Positions 37,837 to 46,189 of a stretch of 64,000 nucleotides of DNA are shown here, piece after piece. The notes below the pieces were generated by a model. The model was not told where the DNA came from and did no database searches. It saw only the letters and a program-made list of their open reading frames with translations. Every line of letters starts with the position of its first letter. Position 1 is the first letter of the stretch. Position numbers and translations under genes: made by a program. This DNA is from JACCWP01 sp963785115 (lineage in GTDB: Bacteria > Actinomycetota > Actinomycetes > Propionibacteriales > Nocardioidaceae): contig CAWATY010000007.1 of the NCBI GenBank assembly GCA_963785115.1, forward strand, positions 186,001 through 250,000, in the 5' to 3' direction.

Positions 37837-38768
37837 CTCCGCCGGCCTAGCTCGGCGAGCGCACTCGCCCGGTCGTCGTCCGCGTCACCGTCGGCCACCA
37901 CGACGGCGTACGAGAGGTCGACCGTCTCACCGGGCGCGACGGTGTGCTCGGTGTCGAAGAACGGCGCGGGACACAGGCAGGCGTAGATGCCGGTGCGCAC
38001 GAACCACTGGGTCGGCTGCTCGCGTCGCGGGTCGTCGACGAAGACCAGCGTCGACGAGCGGGCGTGGTCGTCGTGCCGGCCGGTGTAGGCCATCCACGGC
38101 GCCCTGCTGCCCATCAGCTCGTCGCCCCCGGTGCGGTCCGGCGTGCGTACGGTGCCGCCGGAGAACGACCGTGGTCCGCGCCAGAACAGCCCGCCGTAGC
38201 CCGCGTCCGGACGGCCCTCGGTGGTGGGGCTGCCGATGACGACGTCGTGGCCGCTGACGTTGCGCATCCGGGTGCCGAAGCCGAGCGTCCAGGCCCGGTC
38301 GTCGGCCGCGACGGCGAACGCGAGGTCCCGCTCCTCCTCGAACCAGGTGTCGCCGCCCTCGGTGTCCCAGCGCAGTCGCTGGCGCACCCGCACCTTGTCG
38401 GAGTCGGCATCGAGCGCCTCGAAGCCGGCGTGCACCATCGACCCGTTGTTGTCGAGCTGGGCGTAGCCGCGACCACGCAGGAAGGTCGGCCCGCCCCAGA
38501 AGTTCTCGGTGCCCACGTTGGGCAGCGACCACGCGATGCCCTTGTGCCACACGTGGTCGTGCGGCCGGTACAGGCTCACCTGGTCACCGCCGAGGGTGCG
38601 CAGCGGGTGCAGGTACGGCTTCGGCGACTCCAGCTGCGGGTCCCACGGCTGGTACACGTAGCGCGCCAGCTCGATGTCGTCGTGGGTCACCCGCAGCGAC
38701 CGGCCGAGCTCGTGCACGAGGCCGAGACCGGTTGCCGCGGGCTCCGTGGACCTGGCCGTGCTCGACAT
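37803..38768 (-). CDS. DUF6807 (PmoA-like) protein
   Basis: About 321 residues of the DUF6807 family, frequent in sugar-catabolic clusters and of unknown reaction. Characteristic blocks are YVYQPWDPQLESPKPYLHPL, SLYRPHDHVWHKGIAWSLPN with several His residues, and YGGLFWRGPRSFSGGTVRTP. ATG at 38768 is preferred over GTG 38774 because GAGG precedes it at a suitable distance. It has its own operator 34 bases upstream, making it a third transcription unit of the regulon. Confidence 0.85.
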   Translation of the reverse strand: MSSTARSTEPAATGLGLVHELGRSLRVTHDDIELARYVYQPWDPQLESPKPYLHPLRTLGGDQVSLYRPHDHVWHKGIAWSLPNVGTENFWGGPTFLRGRGYAQLDNNGSMVHAGFEALDADSDKVRVRQRLRWDTEGGDTWFEEERDLAFAVAADDRAWTLGFGTRMRNVSGHDVVIGSPTTEGRPDAGYGGLFWRGPRSFSGGTVRTPDRTGGDELMGSRAPWMAYTGRHDDHARSSTLVFVDDPRREQPTQWFVRTGIYACLCPAPFFDTEHTVAPGETVDLSYAVVVADGDADDDRASALAELGRRSQPTAAGASAR

Positions 38769-38802
38769 GCTCACCTCGTCGATGGGGGAGCCACGAGCCT
38801 AT

Positions 38803-38816
38803 GGAAAGCGTATTCC
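38803..38816. promoter_or_regulatory. LacI-type operator for the DUF6807 gene
   Basis: GGAAAGCGTATTCC, 34 bases upstream of ATG 38768; same consensus as the sites at 34508, 34655 and 23292. Confidence 0.75.
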
Positions 38817-38860
38817 CGATGTCAACGGAGCGCCGCGTCGAAAGGTTGCGAAGCCCGGCG

Positions 38861-39136
38861 TCAGCCGCCCGCGACGGCCGGGATGATCGACAGCTGGGCG
38901 CCGTCGGCCACCGGGGTGGCCACGCCGTCGGCGAAGCGCACGTCGTCGTTGTCGACGTACACGTTGACGAACCGGCGTAGCGCGCCCTGCTCGTCGACGA
39001 TCCGCTGCTTGATGCCGGGGTGGTCGGACTCCAGCGCGTCGAGCACCTCGCCCACGGTGGAGCCCTGCGAGGGGACCTCCTTGGCGCCACCGGTGTAGGT
39101 CCGCAGCACGGTCGGCACCCGCACGGTGACGCTCAT
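38861..39136 (-). CDS. MoaD/ThiS-family ubiquitin-like sulfur carrier
   Basis: 91-residue beta-grasp protein ending AVAGG, the diglycine needed for thiocarboxylate formation. It begins MSVTVRVPTVLRTYTGGAKE and contains TVGEVLDALESDHPGIKQRI and FVNVYVDNDDVRFADGVATP, typical of MoaD-like carriers. ATG at 39136 overlaps the stop of the threonine-synthase-like gene, so the two are translated together behind a SAM riboswitch. This suggests delivery of sulfur for homocysteine or cysteine formation, not molybdopterin (inference). Confidence 0.88.
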   Translation of the reverse strand: MSVTVRVPTVLRTYTGGAKEVPSQGSTVGEVLDALESDHPGIKQRIVDEQGALRRFVNVYVDNDDVRFADGVATPVADGAQLSIIPAVAGG

Positions 39137-40416
39137 GCGAGCCCCGCCTCGGTGAACGCCTCGTAGGTGGGCGCAATGGTGGCCGTAGGCCCCACCCGGT
39201 CGGCCACGGCATTGAGCGTCTTCAGGCCGTCGCCGGTGTTGAAGACGACCGTCTCGGCGTCGGGATCGAGCTGGCCGCTCTCGAGCAGCTTCTTGAGGGT
39301 CGCGATCGTCACGCCGCCAGCGGTCTCGGCGAAGATGCCCTCGGTGCGGGCCAGCAGCGAGATGCCGGACCGGATCTCCTCGTCGGTCACCGACTCGACA
39401 GCGCCGCCGGTCCGGCGGGCCACGTCGAGCACGTACGGGCCGTCGGCCGGGTTCCCGATGGCCAGCGACTTGGCGATCGTGTCGGGCCGCACCGGCCGGA
39501 CGACGTCGTGCCCCTCGGCGTACGCGGTGGCGACCGGCGAGCAGCCGGTGGCCTGGGCGCCGAACACCCGGTAGGGCGTCGGCTCGACCAGCCCGTGCCG
39601 GCCGAGCTCGCCGAAGCCCTTGTCGACCTTGGTGAGCTGGGAGCCGGAGGCGACGGGCACGACGACCTGCTCAGGCAGCCGCCAGCCCAGCTGCTCGGCG
39701 ACCTCGAAGGCCAGCGTCTTGGAGCCCTCGGAGTAGTAGGGGCGCACGTTGACGTTGACGAACGCCCAGTCCTCCTGCTCGCCGGCGATCTCGGAGGCCA
39801 GCCGGTTGACGTCGTCGTAGGTGCCGTCGACGGCGACCAGGGTGCCGCCGTAGACGGCGGTGGTGAGGATCTTGGGCTGCTCGAGGTCCTGCGGGATCAG
39901 CACCACGCTGCGGATGCCCGCGCGAGCGGCCGCGGCGGCCGTCGCGTTGGCGAGGTTGCCCGTCGACGGGCAGGCCAGCACCGTGAAGCCGAGCTCGCGG
40001 GCGGCGGTGAGGGCGACCGCCACCACCCGGTCCTTGAACGAGTGCGTCGGGTTGCCCGAGTCGTCCTTGACCCACAGCGTCTTGATGCCGAGCTCGCGGG
40101 CGAGGTTGTCGGCGCGTACCAGCCGGGTCATGCCGGGGTCGGTGCTGGGGAACGTCGCGACGTCGACCGGCACCGGCAGCAACGGCTGGTAGCGCCAGAT
40201 GCTGCGCGGTCCGGCGGCCAGCTGCTCGCGGGTCACGGTCAGGTCGGGGTCGTACGCGACCTCGAGGGGGCCGAAGCACTCCGGACACGCGTAGACCGCG
40301 CCGAGCTCCTGGCGGACCCCACACTCGCGACAGGACAGCGCGACCGCGTTGCCGAATGCTCCGTCGCGCACGGCGCCCGCAGGCGACCGGGTCGGGACGA
40401 GGGTGGACGTGCTCAC
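39133..40416 (-). CDS. Threonine synthase-like PLP enzyme under SAM riboswitch control
   Basis: Fold type II PLP enzyme of 427 residues annotated in the family as threonine synthase (O-phosphohomoserine to threonine). An N-terminal zinc ribbon (CRECG ... CPECFGPLE) precedes the PLP lysine motif GNPTHSFKDRVVAVALTAAR and the phosphate loop CPSTGNLANATAAAAARAG. GTG at 40416. Because SAM riboswitches normally control methionine or cysteine pathways and the next gene is a sulfur carrier, the enzyme may replace the phosphate of phosphohomoserine with sulfur instead of making threonine (inference). Confidence 0.85.
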   Translation of the reverse strand: MSTSTLVPTRSPAGAVRDGAFGNAVALSCRECGVRQELGAVYACPECFGPLEVAYDPDLTVTREQLAAGPRSIWRYQPLLPVPVDVATFPSTDPGMTRLVRADNLARELGIKTLWVKDDSGNPTHSFKDRVVAVALTAARELGFTVLACPSTGNLANATAAAAARAGIRSVVLIPQDLEQPKILTTAVYGGTLVAVDGTYDDVNRLASEIAGEQEDWAFVNVNVRPYYSEGSKTLAFEVAEQLGWRLPEQVVVPVASGSQLTKVDKGFGELGRHGLVEPTPYRVFGAQATGCSPVATAYAEGHDVVRPVRPDTIAKSLAIGNPADGPYVLDVARRTGGAVESVTDEEIRSGISLLARTEGIFAETAGGVTIATLKKLLESGQLDPDAETVVFNTGDGLKTLNAVADRVGPTATIAPTYEAFTEAGLA

Positions 40417-40431
40417 AGGCTCAGCGCTCCT

Positions 40432-40550
40432 TCTCATCTTCCCCGGGGCGTCTCTCGCCGCGGGACGGAGTTGGCACCTGGCCACGCGTGACGCGCGTGG
40501 TGGGTTGCCGGGGCTTCACCGGGCCGTTCCCTCTGCCCCTCTGGATGAGC
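40432..40550 (-). ncRNA. SAM-I (S-box) riboswitch
   Basis: On the minus strand the P1 helix CTCATC (40549-40544) pairs with GATGAG (40438-40433). Between them lie the S-box landmarks AGAGGGGCAGAGGGA, GGCCCGGTGAAGCC, CCGGCAACC, an internal hairpin CCACGCGCGTCACGCGTGG and GGTGCCAACTCC. It ends about 15 bases before the GTG of the threonine-synthase-like gene, close enough to mask the AAGGAG ribosome site, so translational control is likely. SAM binding should switch the gene off. Confidence 0.9.
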
Positions 40551-40616
40551 AGGTTCGAGCGTAGGCGGCCGAGCGGGACGGGGCCGAATCACCCGTCCAT
40601 CATGTGGATGGCCGTC

Positions 40617-41051
40617 TCAGCTAGTGGACTCGTGGTGGCGGGTGCCATGGGTGCGGCGGCGCTCCTTCATCTCCGCCTCGTACAGGTGCCGACGGCCGGC
40701 GACCAGCGCCTCGCGGGCGTCGTGTTCCAGCTCCTTGAAGGTCGCGTAGTAGCCGTCGTCGTACTCCTCGACGACCTGGAAGCTCCATCTGCCCTCGGCG
40801 ATGTTGCGACCGACCAGCTCGGTGTCGATCCGGTCGGCCAGCTCACCGTGTCCGGCCGCCCGCAACATGTCGACCGCCTCGCCGACGGCCAGGTCGGCGG
40901 TGCCGCACATGCGGTGGAAGCCGTAGAGCAGGCCGCGGGCGTGCTCGACCACCTCGAGCGCCTCGGACAGCTTGCCGAGCGCCTCGACGGTGGCGTCGTC
41001 GACGCCGTCCGGGCGCTGGTGCTGCGGCGCCGGGGTCTCGCGGTCGCTCAT
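40617..41051 (-). CDS. Conserved hypothetical protein, 144 aa
   Basis: Family not recognised. It is a mainly helical acidic protein; blocks such as ALEVVEHARGLLYGFHRMCG, AGHGELADRIDTELVGRNIA and EYDDGYYATFKELEHDAREA look well conserved, and the C-terminus is rich in Arg, His and Glu. ATG at 41051 overlaps the otsB stop (ATGA), so it is co-translated with trehalose phosphatase. No membrane segment or signal. Confidence 0.7.
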   Translation of the reverse strand: MSDRETPAPQHQRPDGVDDATVEALGKLSEALEVVEHARGLLYGFHRMCGTADLAVGEAVDMLRAAGHGELADRIDTELVGRNIAEGRWSFQVVEEYDDGYYATFKELEHDAREALVAGRRHLYEAEMKERRRTHGTRHHESTS

Positions 41052-41884
41052 CGGGCCTCCGCCAGTCGGTCGCCCAGCGCGCCGAGCCACGCCACCACTC
41101 CGCCCGGGCCGTCCAGCACCAGGTCGGCACGGGCGGACAGGCCGGGCCCGTCGCTGCCGGCCGACCAGATCAGCAGCCCGTTTCCGCCGGCCTCCCGGTA
41201 CCGCTCCACGGCGTCGTAGGCGGCGGCATCACCCAGGTCGTCGCCGGCGTAGACGACGGTGCCCGCACCGGAGTCGGCGAGCAGCTCGTCGATGGCGCCA
41301 CCCTTGTCGGCGCCCGGCGCGCGCAGCTCGAGCACGTGCTTGCCCGGCTCGACGTGCAGGTCGACCTCGGTGGCCAGCGCATCCAGCGGCTCGCGCAGAC
41401 GCTCCATGGCGCCGGCCGGGTCTGCCGTACGACGCAGGTGCACGACGAGCGCACGACCTTTGTCCTCGACCTGGGCGTCGGCGAGGTCGAGCCCGGCCAG
41501 CAGCTCCGGCAGCCGCTGCCGCGCCTGCTCGACCCCCGGCGGCGGGGGCGGGCCGTCGGTCTCACCGGTCCGGGCGTCCCACCGCTCGACGCCGTACTGA
41601 CCGAGCACCCGCAGCCCGGACAGCCCGTCAGCACCGGCGAACCCGCCGAGCTCGAGGACCTGGGCCACCGACCGCCCGGTGACCACCGCGACACCGCGCA
41701 GGTGACCGGCCAGCCGGCCGAGGACGCCGACCGCGTCGGGGTGCGCGTAGGCACGGGCGGGGTCGTCGATGATCGGCGAGAGAACGCCGTCGAAGTCGGA
41801 GGCCAGCAGGGCGTCACCCGGGTCGTCCAGCAGCGCCGCGAGCGCCGCCCGACCCGCATCCGTCGTGGGCTCGGCGAGGGCCAT
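41048..41884 (-). CDS. otsB: Trehalose-6-phosphate phosphatase
   Basis: HAD-superfamily phosphatase of 278 residues that releases trehalose from trehalose-6-phosphate. The nucleophile motif is LASDFDGVLSPI (Val in place of the more common Thr after Gly), followed by VAVVTGRSVAQVLELGG, HVEPGKHVLELRAPGADKGG and the Mg-binding VVYAGDDLGDAAAYDAV. ATG at 41884. Its partner otsA is about 1 kb away on the other strand, with two unrelated genes between. Confidence 0.92.
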   Translation of the reverse strand: MALAEPTTDAGRAALAALLDDPGDALLASDFDGVLSPIIDDPARAYAHPDAVGVLGRLAGHLRGVAVVTGRSVAQVLELGGFAGADGLSGLRVLGQYGVERWDARTGETDGPPPPPGVEQARQRLPELLAGLDLADAQVEDKGRALVVHLRRTADPAGAMERLREPLDALATEVDLHVEPGKHVLELRAPGADKGGAIDELLADSGAGTVVYAGDDLGDAAAYDAVERYREAGGNGLLIWSAGSDGPGLSARADLVLDGPGGVVAWLGALGDRLAEAR

Positions 41885-41906
41885 GGCCCGACCGTACGCC
41901 GCCGGG

Positions 41907-42431
41907 TCAGGGCGAGCCGACGAGGATGACCGTCAGCCGGTCGAAGCTCATCGGTGACACGGCCGGGTGCACCCGGCTGATGCCGAGGTCCCTGGCCAGC
42001 AGCCCGGCCTGCGCCTTCAGCCGGCTCGGGTAGTAGACGGTGTTGGCGGGGATCTCGCCGTACCAGTTGTCGGTGGCGACGACCCGCCACCCGCTGTCCT
42101 GCAACACCGCGCCGGTGTCGCTGGCGAGTCCGCTGATCCCGGAGTTGTTGTAGACCTCGACGTAGGCGGTGCGCCGCTCGACCGGCTGGTTGGTCCCCTG
42201 GCCACCGTGATCACCGTGATCACCGTGGCCGTCAGGCCCACCCTGACCCGCGTGGTCGCCCGCGCCGCTCCCGTTACCGGTGTCCGACGATGGCGGCGCG
42301 GTGGACCCGGTGTCCGGCGCCGCCTCGACGTCGCCGTCGCGGTCGCCGGTCACCACGAACCCCACGAGGGCGAGCGCGACCACGGCGGCGCACACGGCCA
42401 CCAGCCAGGAGGGAAGAGCGACGCCCCGCAC
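41907..42431 (-). CDS. LytR C-terminal domain membrane protein
   Basis: 174-residue membrane-anchored protein: one N-terminal membrane segment (PSWLVAVCAAVVALALVGFV), an extracellular low-complexity linker rich in Gly, Asp and His (DGHGDHGDHGGQG, a possible metal-binding stretch), then a LytR_C domain (YVEVYNNSGISGLASDTGAV, RVVATDNWYGEIPANTVYYP). LytR_C domains associate with the cell wall. GTG at 42431, seven bases after the DUF3263 stop; the two genes are commonly paired in actinobacteria. Confidence 0.85.
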   Translation of the reverse strand: MRGVALPSWLVAVCAAVVALALVGFVVTGDRDGDVEAAPDTGSTAPPSSDTGNGSGAGDHAGQGGPDGHGDHGDHGGQGTNQPVERRTAYVEVYNNSGISGLASDTGAVLQDSGWRVVATDNWYGEIPANTVYYPSRLKAQAGLLARDLGISRVHPAVSPMSFDRLTVILVGSP

Positions 42432-42437
42432 GGGGCC

Positions 42438-42737
42438 TCAGACGTCGATGCCGAGCCGACGGGCCGACCGGGCCCGCTGCCGGGCGGCGCGCAGCCGGCG
42501 CAGCCGCTTGACCAGCAGCGGGTCGTACGCCAGCGCGGCCGGCTGGTCGATCAGCGCGTTGAGCACCTGGTAGTAGCGGGTGGCCGACATCGCGAACTGC
42601 TCGCGCACCGCCTGCTCCTTGGCGCCCGCGAACTTCCACCACTGGCGCTCGAAGCGCAGCAGCTCCTTGTCGCGGTCGGACAGCTCCTCCGCCGCGCGGG
42701 CGGAGACGCCGGAGGTCACGACGTCGGCGGCATCCAT
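42438..42737 (-). CDS. DUF3263 family protein
   Basis: 99-residue protein with the DUF3263 domain (LSDRDKELLRFERQWWKFAG, QFAMSATRYYQVLNALIDQP) that looks like a helix-turn-helix fold and may bind DNA. The C-terminus is very basic (RLRRLRAARQRARSARRLG). ATG at 42737. It is divergent from otsA, with 212 bases between. Confidence 0.85.
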   Translation of the reverse strand: MDAADVVTSGVSARAAEELSDRDKELLRFERQWWKFAGAKEQAVREQFAMSATRYYQVLNALIDQPAALAYDPLLVKRLRRLRAARQRARSARRLGIDV

Positions 42738-42935
42738 GCAGCGACTCCGATCGGCGGAGCGGACAGGTCGGACGGGCTGAGCTCGGACGCACCCCATCGT
42801 AGGCGACGAACCACAACGGTGTCATTCGCCACGACGGTTGTCCCCAGAGTGTCGCAAGTGCCCGACGCCCGCCGCGACCCGGCCCGGCGACCCCTGAGCG
42901 CGCTCACCTCCGGATGCGGGTCGCCGCGGGCTGGG

Positions 42936-42941
42936 TAGGGT
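42936..42941 (+). promoter_or_regulatory. Candidate -10 box of otsA (leaderless)
   Basis: TAGGGT ends eight bases before ATG 42950 and no ribosome-binding sequence lies between, so the mRNA probably starts at or near the AUG. Confidence 0.45.
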
Positions 42942-42949
42942 CGGCGCAA

Positions 42950-44401
42950 ATGGCTCGCAAGGGGACGCGGCGCGGCGCGGACGCCGGCCAGGCAGACCTG
43001 GTCGTGGTCGCCAATCGGCTGCCGGTCGACCGCACGGTCGACGACGACGGCAGCACCAGCTGGCAGACGTCGCCGGGCGGGCTGGTGACCGCGCTCGAGC
43101 CGGTGATGCGCTCCAACGACGGCGCCTGGATCGGCTGGCACGGCGGCGATGACGACGTGGACCCGTTCGAGCACGAGGGCCTGCAGCTGGTGCCGGTGGC
43201 CCTCGCGACCGACGAGGTCGAGGAGTACTACGAGGGCTTCTCCAACGCCACGTTGTGGCCGCTCTACCACGACGTGATCGCGCCTCCGGAGTTCCACCGG
43301 GAGTGGTGGGACTCCTACGTCGCGGTCAACCGCCGCTTCGCCGAGCGCGCCGTCGAGGTCGCGGCCGAGGGCGCGGTCGTGTGGGTGCAGGACTACCAGC
43401 TGCAGCTGGTCCCCCAGATGCTGCGCGAGAAGCGCCCGGACCTGCGGATCGGCTTCTTCCTGCACATCCCGTTCCCGCCGATGGAGCTGTTCAGCCAGAT
43501 CCCGTGGCGCCGGCAGCTGATCGAGGGCCTGCTCGGGGCCGACCTGGTGGGCTTCCAGCTGCCGGGGGCAGCGGCCAACTTCATCCGGCTGGTACGCAGC
43601 CGCGTGGGCCACAAGACGCACCGCGACTCGGTCTACCTGCCGGACGGGCGCACCGTGCTGGCCCGGGCGTACCCGATCTCGATCGACACCCAGGGCCTCG
43701 AGGACCTCGCTCGCCGCCCGGAGACGACCGCGCGGGCCGCCGAGATCCGCGAGCAGCTCGGCAACCCCCGCCAGGTGCTGCTGGGCGTCGACCGGCTCGA
43801 CTACACCAAGGGCATCACCGAGCGGTTGCGCGCGTACGGCGAGCTGGTCGAGGACGAGGTCATCGATCCCGCCGAGACGGTGTTCGTGCAGGTCGCCACG
43901 CCGTCGCGGGAGCGGGTCGAGCAGTACCGGGTGCTGCGCGACGACATCGACCGGTTGGTGGGACGGATCAACGGCGAGCTCGGCCAGATCGGCGCGCCGC
44001 CGATCACGTACCTGCACAGCTCCTACCCCCGCAGCGAGATGGCGGCGCTGTTCCGGGCGGCCGACGTCATGGTGGTGACGCCGCTGCGCGACGGGATGAA
44101 CCTGGTGGCCAAGGAGTACGTCGCCTGTCGCTTCGAGGACGACGGCGCGCTGGTGCTCAGCGAGTTCGCCGGCGCGGCCGCCGAGCTCAAGCAGGCCTTC
44201 CACGTCAACCCCTACGACATCAACGGCCTCAAGTCGGCGATGCTCGCCTCGCTGCGCTCCGACCCGCGCGACCTGGGTCGCCGGATGCGCGCGATGCGCA
44301 AGCAGGTGCGGGACAACGACATCGCCAAGTGGGCGTCCAGCTTCCTCGAGGAGCTGCGCCGCGACCACCCCCCGCACGGCAAGACCCCCCGCCCCGTCTG
44401 A
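42950..44401 (+). CDS. otsA: Trehalose-6-phosphate synthase
   Basis: GT20 glycosyltransferase of 483 residues joining a nucleotide glucose to glucose-6-phosphate. Key motifs: LVVVANRLPV, GGLVTALEP, GAWIGWHGG, VWVQDYQLQLVPQMLR, FFLHIPFPP, GVDRLDYTKGI (donor site) and TPLRDGMNLVAKEYVACR. ATG at 42950 sits right after a TAGGGT box without ribosome site; in-frame codons further up would lie inside that promoter. Confidence 0.95.
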   Translation: MARKGTRRGADAGQADLVVVANRLPVDRTVDDDGSTSWQTSPGGLVTALEPVMRSNDGAWIGWHGGDDDVDPFEHEGLQLVPVALATDEVEEYYEGFSNATLWPLYHDVIAPPEFHREWWDSYVAVNRRFAERAVEVAAEGAVVWVQDYQLQLVPQMLREKRPDLRIGFFLHIPFPPMELFSQIPWRRQLIEGLLGADLVGFQLPGAAANFIRLVRSRVGHKTHRDSVYLPDGRTVLARAYPISIDTQGLEDLARRPETTARAAEIREQLGNPRQVLLGVDRLDYTKGITERLRAYGELVEDEVIDPAETVFVQVATPSRERVEQYRVLRDDIDRLVGRINGELGQIGAPPITYLHSSYPRSEMAALFRAADVMVVTPLRDGMNLVAKEYVACRFEDDGALVLSEFAGAAAELKQAFHVNPYDINGLKSAMLASLRSDPRDLGRRMRAMRKQVRDNDIAKWASSFLEELRRDHPPHGKTPRPV

Positions 44402-44435
44402 CCTGGCGGTTGCACGCGGGACAGGACAACGGGCC

Positions 44436-44453
44436 GGCGTGGATGTCCACGCC
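44436..44453. terminator. Hairpin between otsA and the protease gene
   Basis: Stem GGCGTGG with loop ATGT, 34 bases after otsA and 50 before the convergent stop at 44504. Confidence 0.6.
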
Positions 44454-44503
44454 GACCCGCTGCCGGTCCCTCCGCGATGGTTGCCGCGGTGTCGGTGCCC
44501 GCC

Positions 44504-46189
44504 CTAGAGGGTGGCCCCGCAGTTGCCGCAGAACTTCTGTCCGGCGACGGCACGCGTCCCGCAGGTGCCGCAGAAGGCGTGTGCCTGCTCAGGCACGTGC
44601 GGCTGCTCCACCTGCTCCGTCTCCGGCTCCGAGCTGGCGGAGCTGAACCCGACCCGCTCGGACGTCGACGGCGTCGACGGCGTCGACGGTGGAGCCGGAG
44701 GCGCCGGAGGCGTGCTGGACGCCGTCGGCGCAGCCGGAGCCGGCGGGGTGGCCGGTGCCGGAGGCGTCGCCGCCTGCGGTGCCGGCGGCGCCTGGGCGGT
44801 CGCCGGGGCCACGTACGGACCCGCCGGTGCCGCCGAGGAGCTGGTCGTCGTCGGGGTCACTGGCGCGCCCGGCTGGGGAGCCCAGCCACCGTCGCCACCC
44901 GGGGCCTGACCGACCGGCATCGCTGGGCTCGGACCGCCCTGACCGCTCTGGCCCTTGCCCCGACGCGAGATCAGGAACACGACCAGGCCGAGAAGGACCA
45001 GGACACCGACGCCGATGCCACCGACCAGAGCGATCGGGAAACCGTCGCCGTCGTCAGCCGCAGCGGCGTCGTCGGAGGCCTCCTCCGGCAGCTGGTTGGC
45101 GTTGCCCAACATCTGCTGGGCCAGCTCGTGCGAAGGCTGCTGGCTGAGCACGTCCTCGAATGCGGCGATGGCCGCCTCCCGGTCCCCGGCGAAGTACGCG
45201 TCCAGGCCCTCGCGATAGGTGGTGTTGACGTCACCGATCTCATTCGTGGGCCCGACGTCGCTCAGGACCTCGGAGACGATGCTCGCGGAGCGGGCGAAGT
45301 TGAACTGCTGCGTCTCGCCCGACGGGCCGTAGCTGTTCAGGCCGATGACCTGCCCGTCGAGGTTGACCGTGGGGCCACCACTCATCCCACCGCTCATGGC
45401 GGTCGACAGCTCGTAGACCTTGACGAGACCGTTCTGGGCGGTGGTCACCTGGCTGACGTTGCCTGGCTTGAAGCTCGGCGAGCCCAGCTTGGCGTCGCTG
45501 ACCGCGCCGACCGATGCCGGGAAGCCGACGGACACGACGTCTGTCCCGGTGGTCACGTCGGCGTCGGGGGCGAGTTCGAGCGCGCTCAGGTCGGTCTCCT
45601 CGATCTTGAGGATCGCGCCGTCACCGGCGTCGAACGACTGGTACTTCAGCAGGCGCGCGGGGAGCGCCTTACCGGCTGAGATGCCAGAGGTCGCGACGCC
45701 CCACGCCACGGACTGGGTGCGGTCAGGACGCCCGTGTGCGTCAGCGCCGTCGAGCCGCAGGTCGGGCAGGATCTCGTCGATCGAGTTGCCCGGCCCGTAG
45801 TAGTGCTTCTGCGCCCACTTCGCGGCCGAGACCAGCAGGAACTGCTCGAGGTCGTCGTCCTTGGGGTCGAAGCAGTGGCCGGCGCTGGCGATGTAGCCGT
45901 CGGGGTTGACGACGAAGCCGGTGCACTGGCCGCTCGCGGTGAAGGGCTGGTTGCGGATGTAGGCCTTGTTGTACGTGTCGTACACGTAGGCCGTCCAGGA
46001 GACCGACACGTACACGATGCTCGGCTCTACGTAGTAGACCATCTGCTCGGTGTCGGTGAACTCTTGCGGGTCTTCGGCGGTGGCGGTTTCCTCCGGCGTG
46101 GTCGGAGTGGTCTCGTCCGCCGAGGCGGCCGGGATCGTGAGCGCCAAGCCGAGCGAGGTGAGGGCTGCGATGGCGCAGAATCGCTTCAT
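44504..46189 (-). CDS. Membrane-anchored trypsin-like serine protease with C-terminal zinc ribbon
   Basis: 561 residues. Signal peptide (FCAIAALTSLGLALTIPAAS, then ADE), an extracellular trypsin/DegP-like domain with the His motif YIASAGHCFD and Ser motif AMSGGMSGGPTVNLDGQVIG, a TPR-like stretch (GLDAYFAGDREAAIAAFEDV), one membrane segment (FPIALVGGIGVGVLVLLGLV), then about 130 residues of Pro/Ala/Thr-rich cytoplasmic tail ending in a double-Cys zinc ribbon CGTCGTRAVAGQKFCGNCG. ATG at 46189 follows GGAGCACACAC. Substrates are unknown. Confidence 0.85.
   Translation of the reverse strand: MKRFCAIAALTSLGLALTIPAASADETTPTTPEETATAEDPQEFTDTEQMVYYVEPSIVYVSVSWTAYVYDTYNKAYIRNQPFTASGQCTGFVVNPDGYIASAGHCFDPKDDDLEQFLLVSAAKWAQKHYYGPGNSIDEILPDLRLDGADAHGRPDRTQSVAWGVATSGISAGKALPARLLKYQSFDAGDGAILKIEETDLSALELAPDADVTTGTDVVSVGFPASVGAVSDAKLGSPSFKPGNVSQVTTAQNGLVKVYELSTAMSGGMSGGPTVNLDGQVIGLNSYGPSGETQQFNFARSASIVSEVLSDVGPTNEIGDVNTTYREGLDAYFAGDREAAIAAFEDVLSQQPSHELAQQMLGNANQLPEEASDDAAAADDGDGFPIALVGGIGVGVLVLLGLVVFLISRRGKGQSGQGGPSPAMPVGQAPGGDGGWAPQPGAPVTPTTTSSSAAPAGPYVAPATAQAPPAPQAATPPAPATPPAPAAPTASSTPPAPPAPPSTPSTPSTSERVGFSSASSEPETEQVEQPHVPEQAHAFCGTCGTRAVAGQKFCGNCGATL

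Noticed and set aside
38861..39136. MoaD of molybdopterin synthesis serving the cox enzyme
   Set aside because: It is translationally coupled to the SAM-controlled threonine-synthase-like gene and no other moa gene is near, so a sulfur-amino-acid role is more likely.
44650..44900. GTCGACGGC tandem repeats as a regulatory or satellite array
   Set aside because: They encode the low-complexity Pro/Ala/Ser/Thr tail of the protease; codon-level repetition in a linker explains them.
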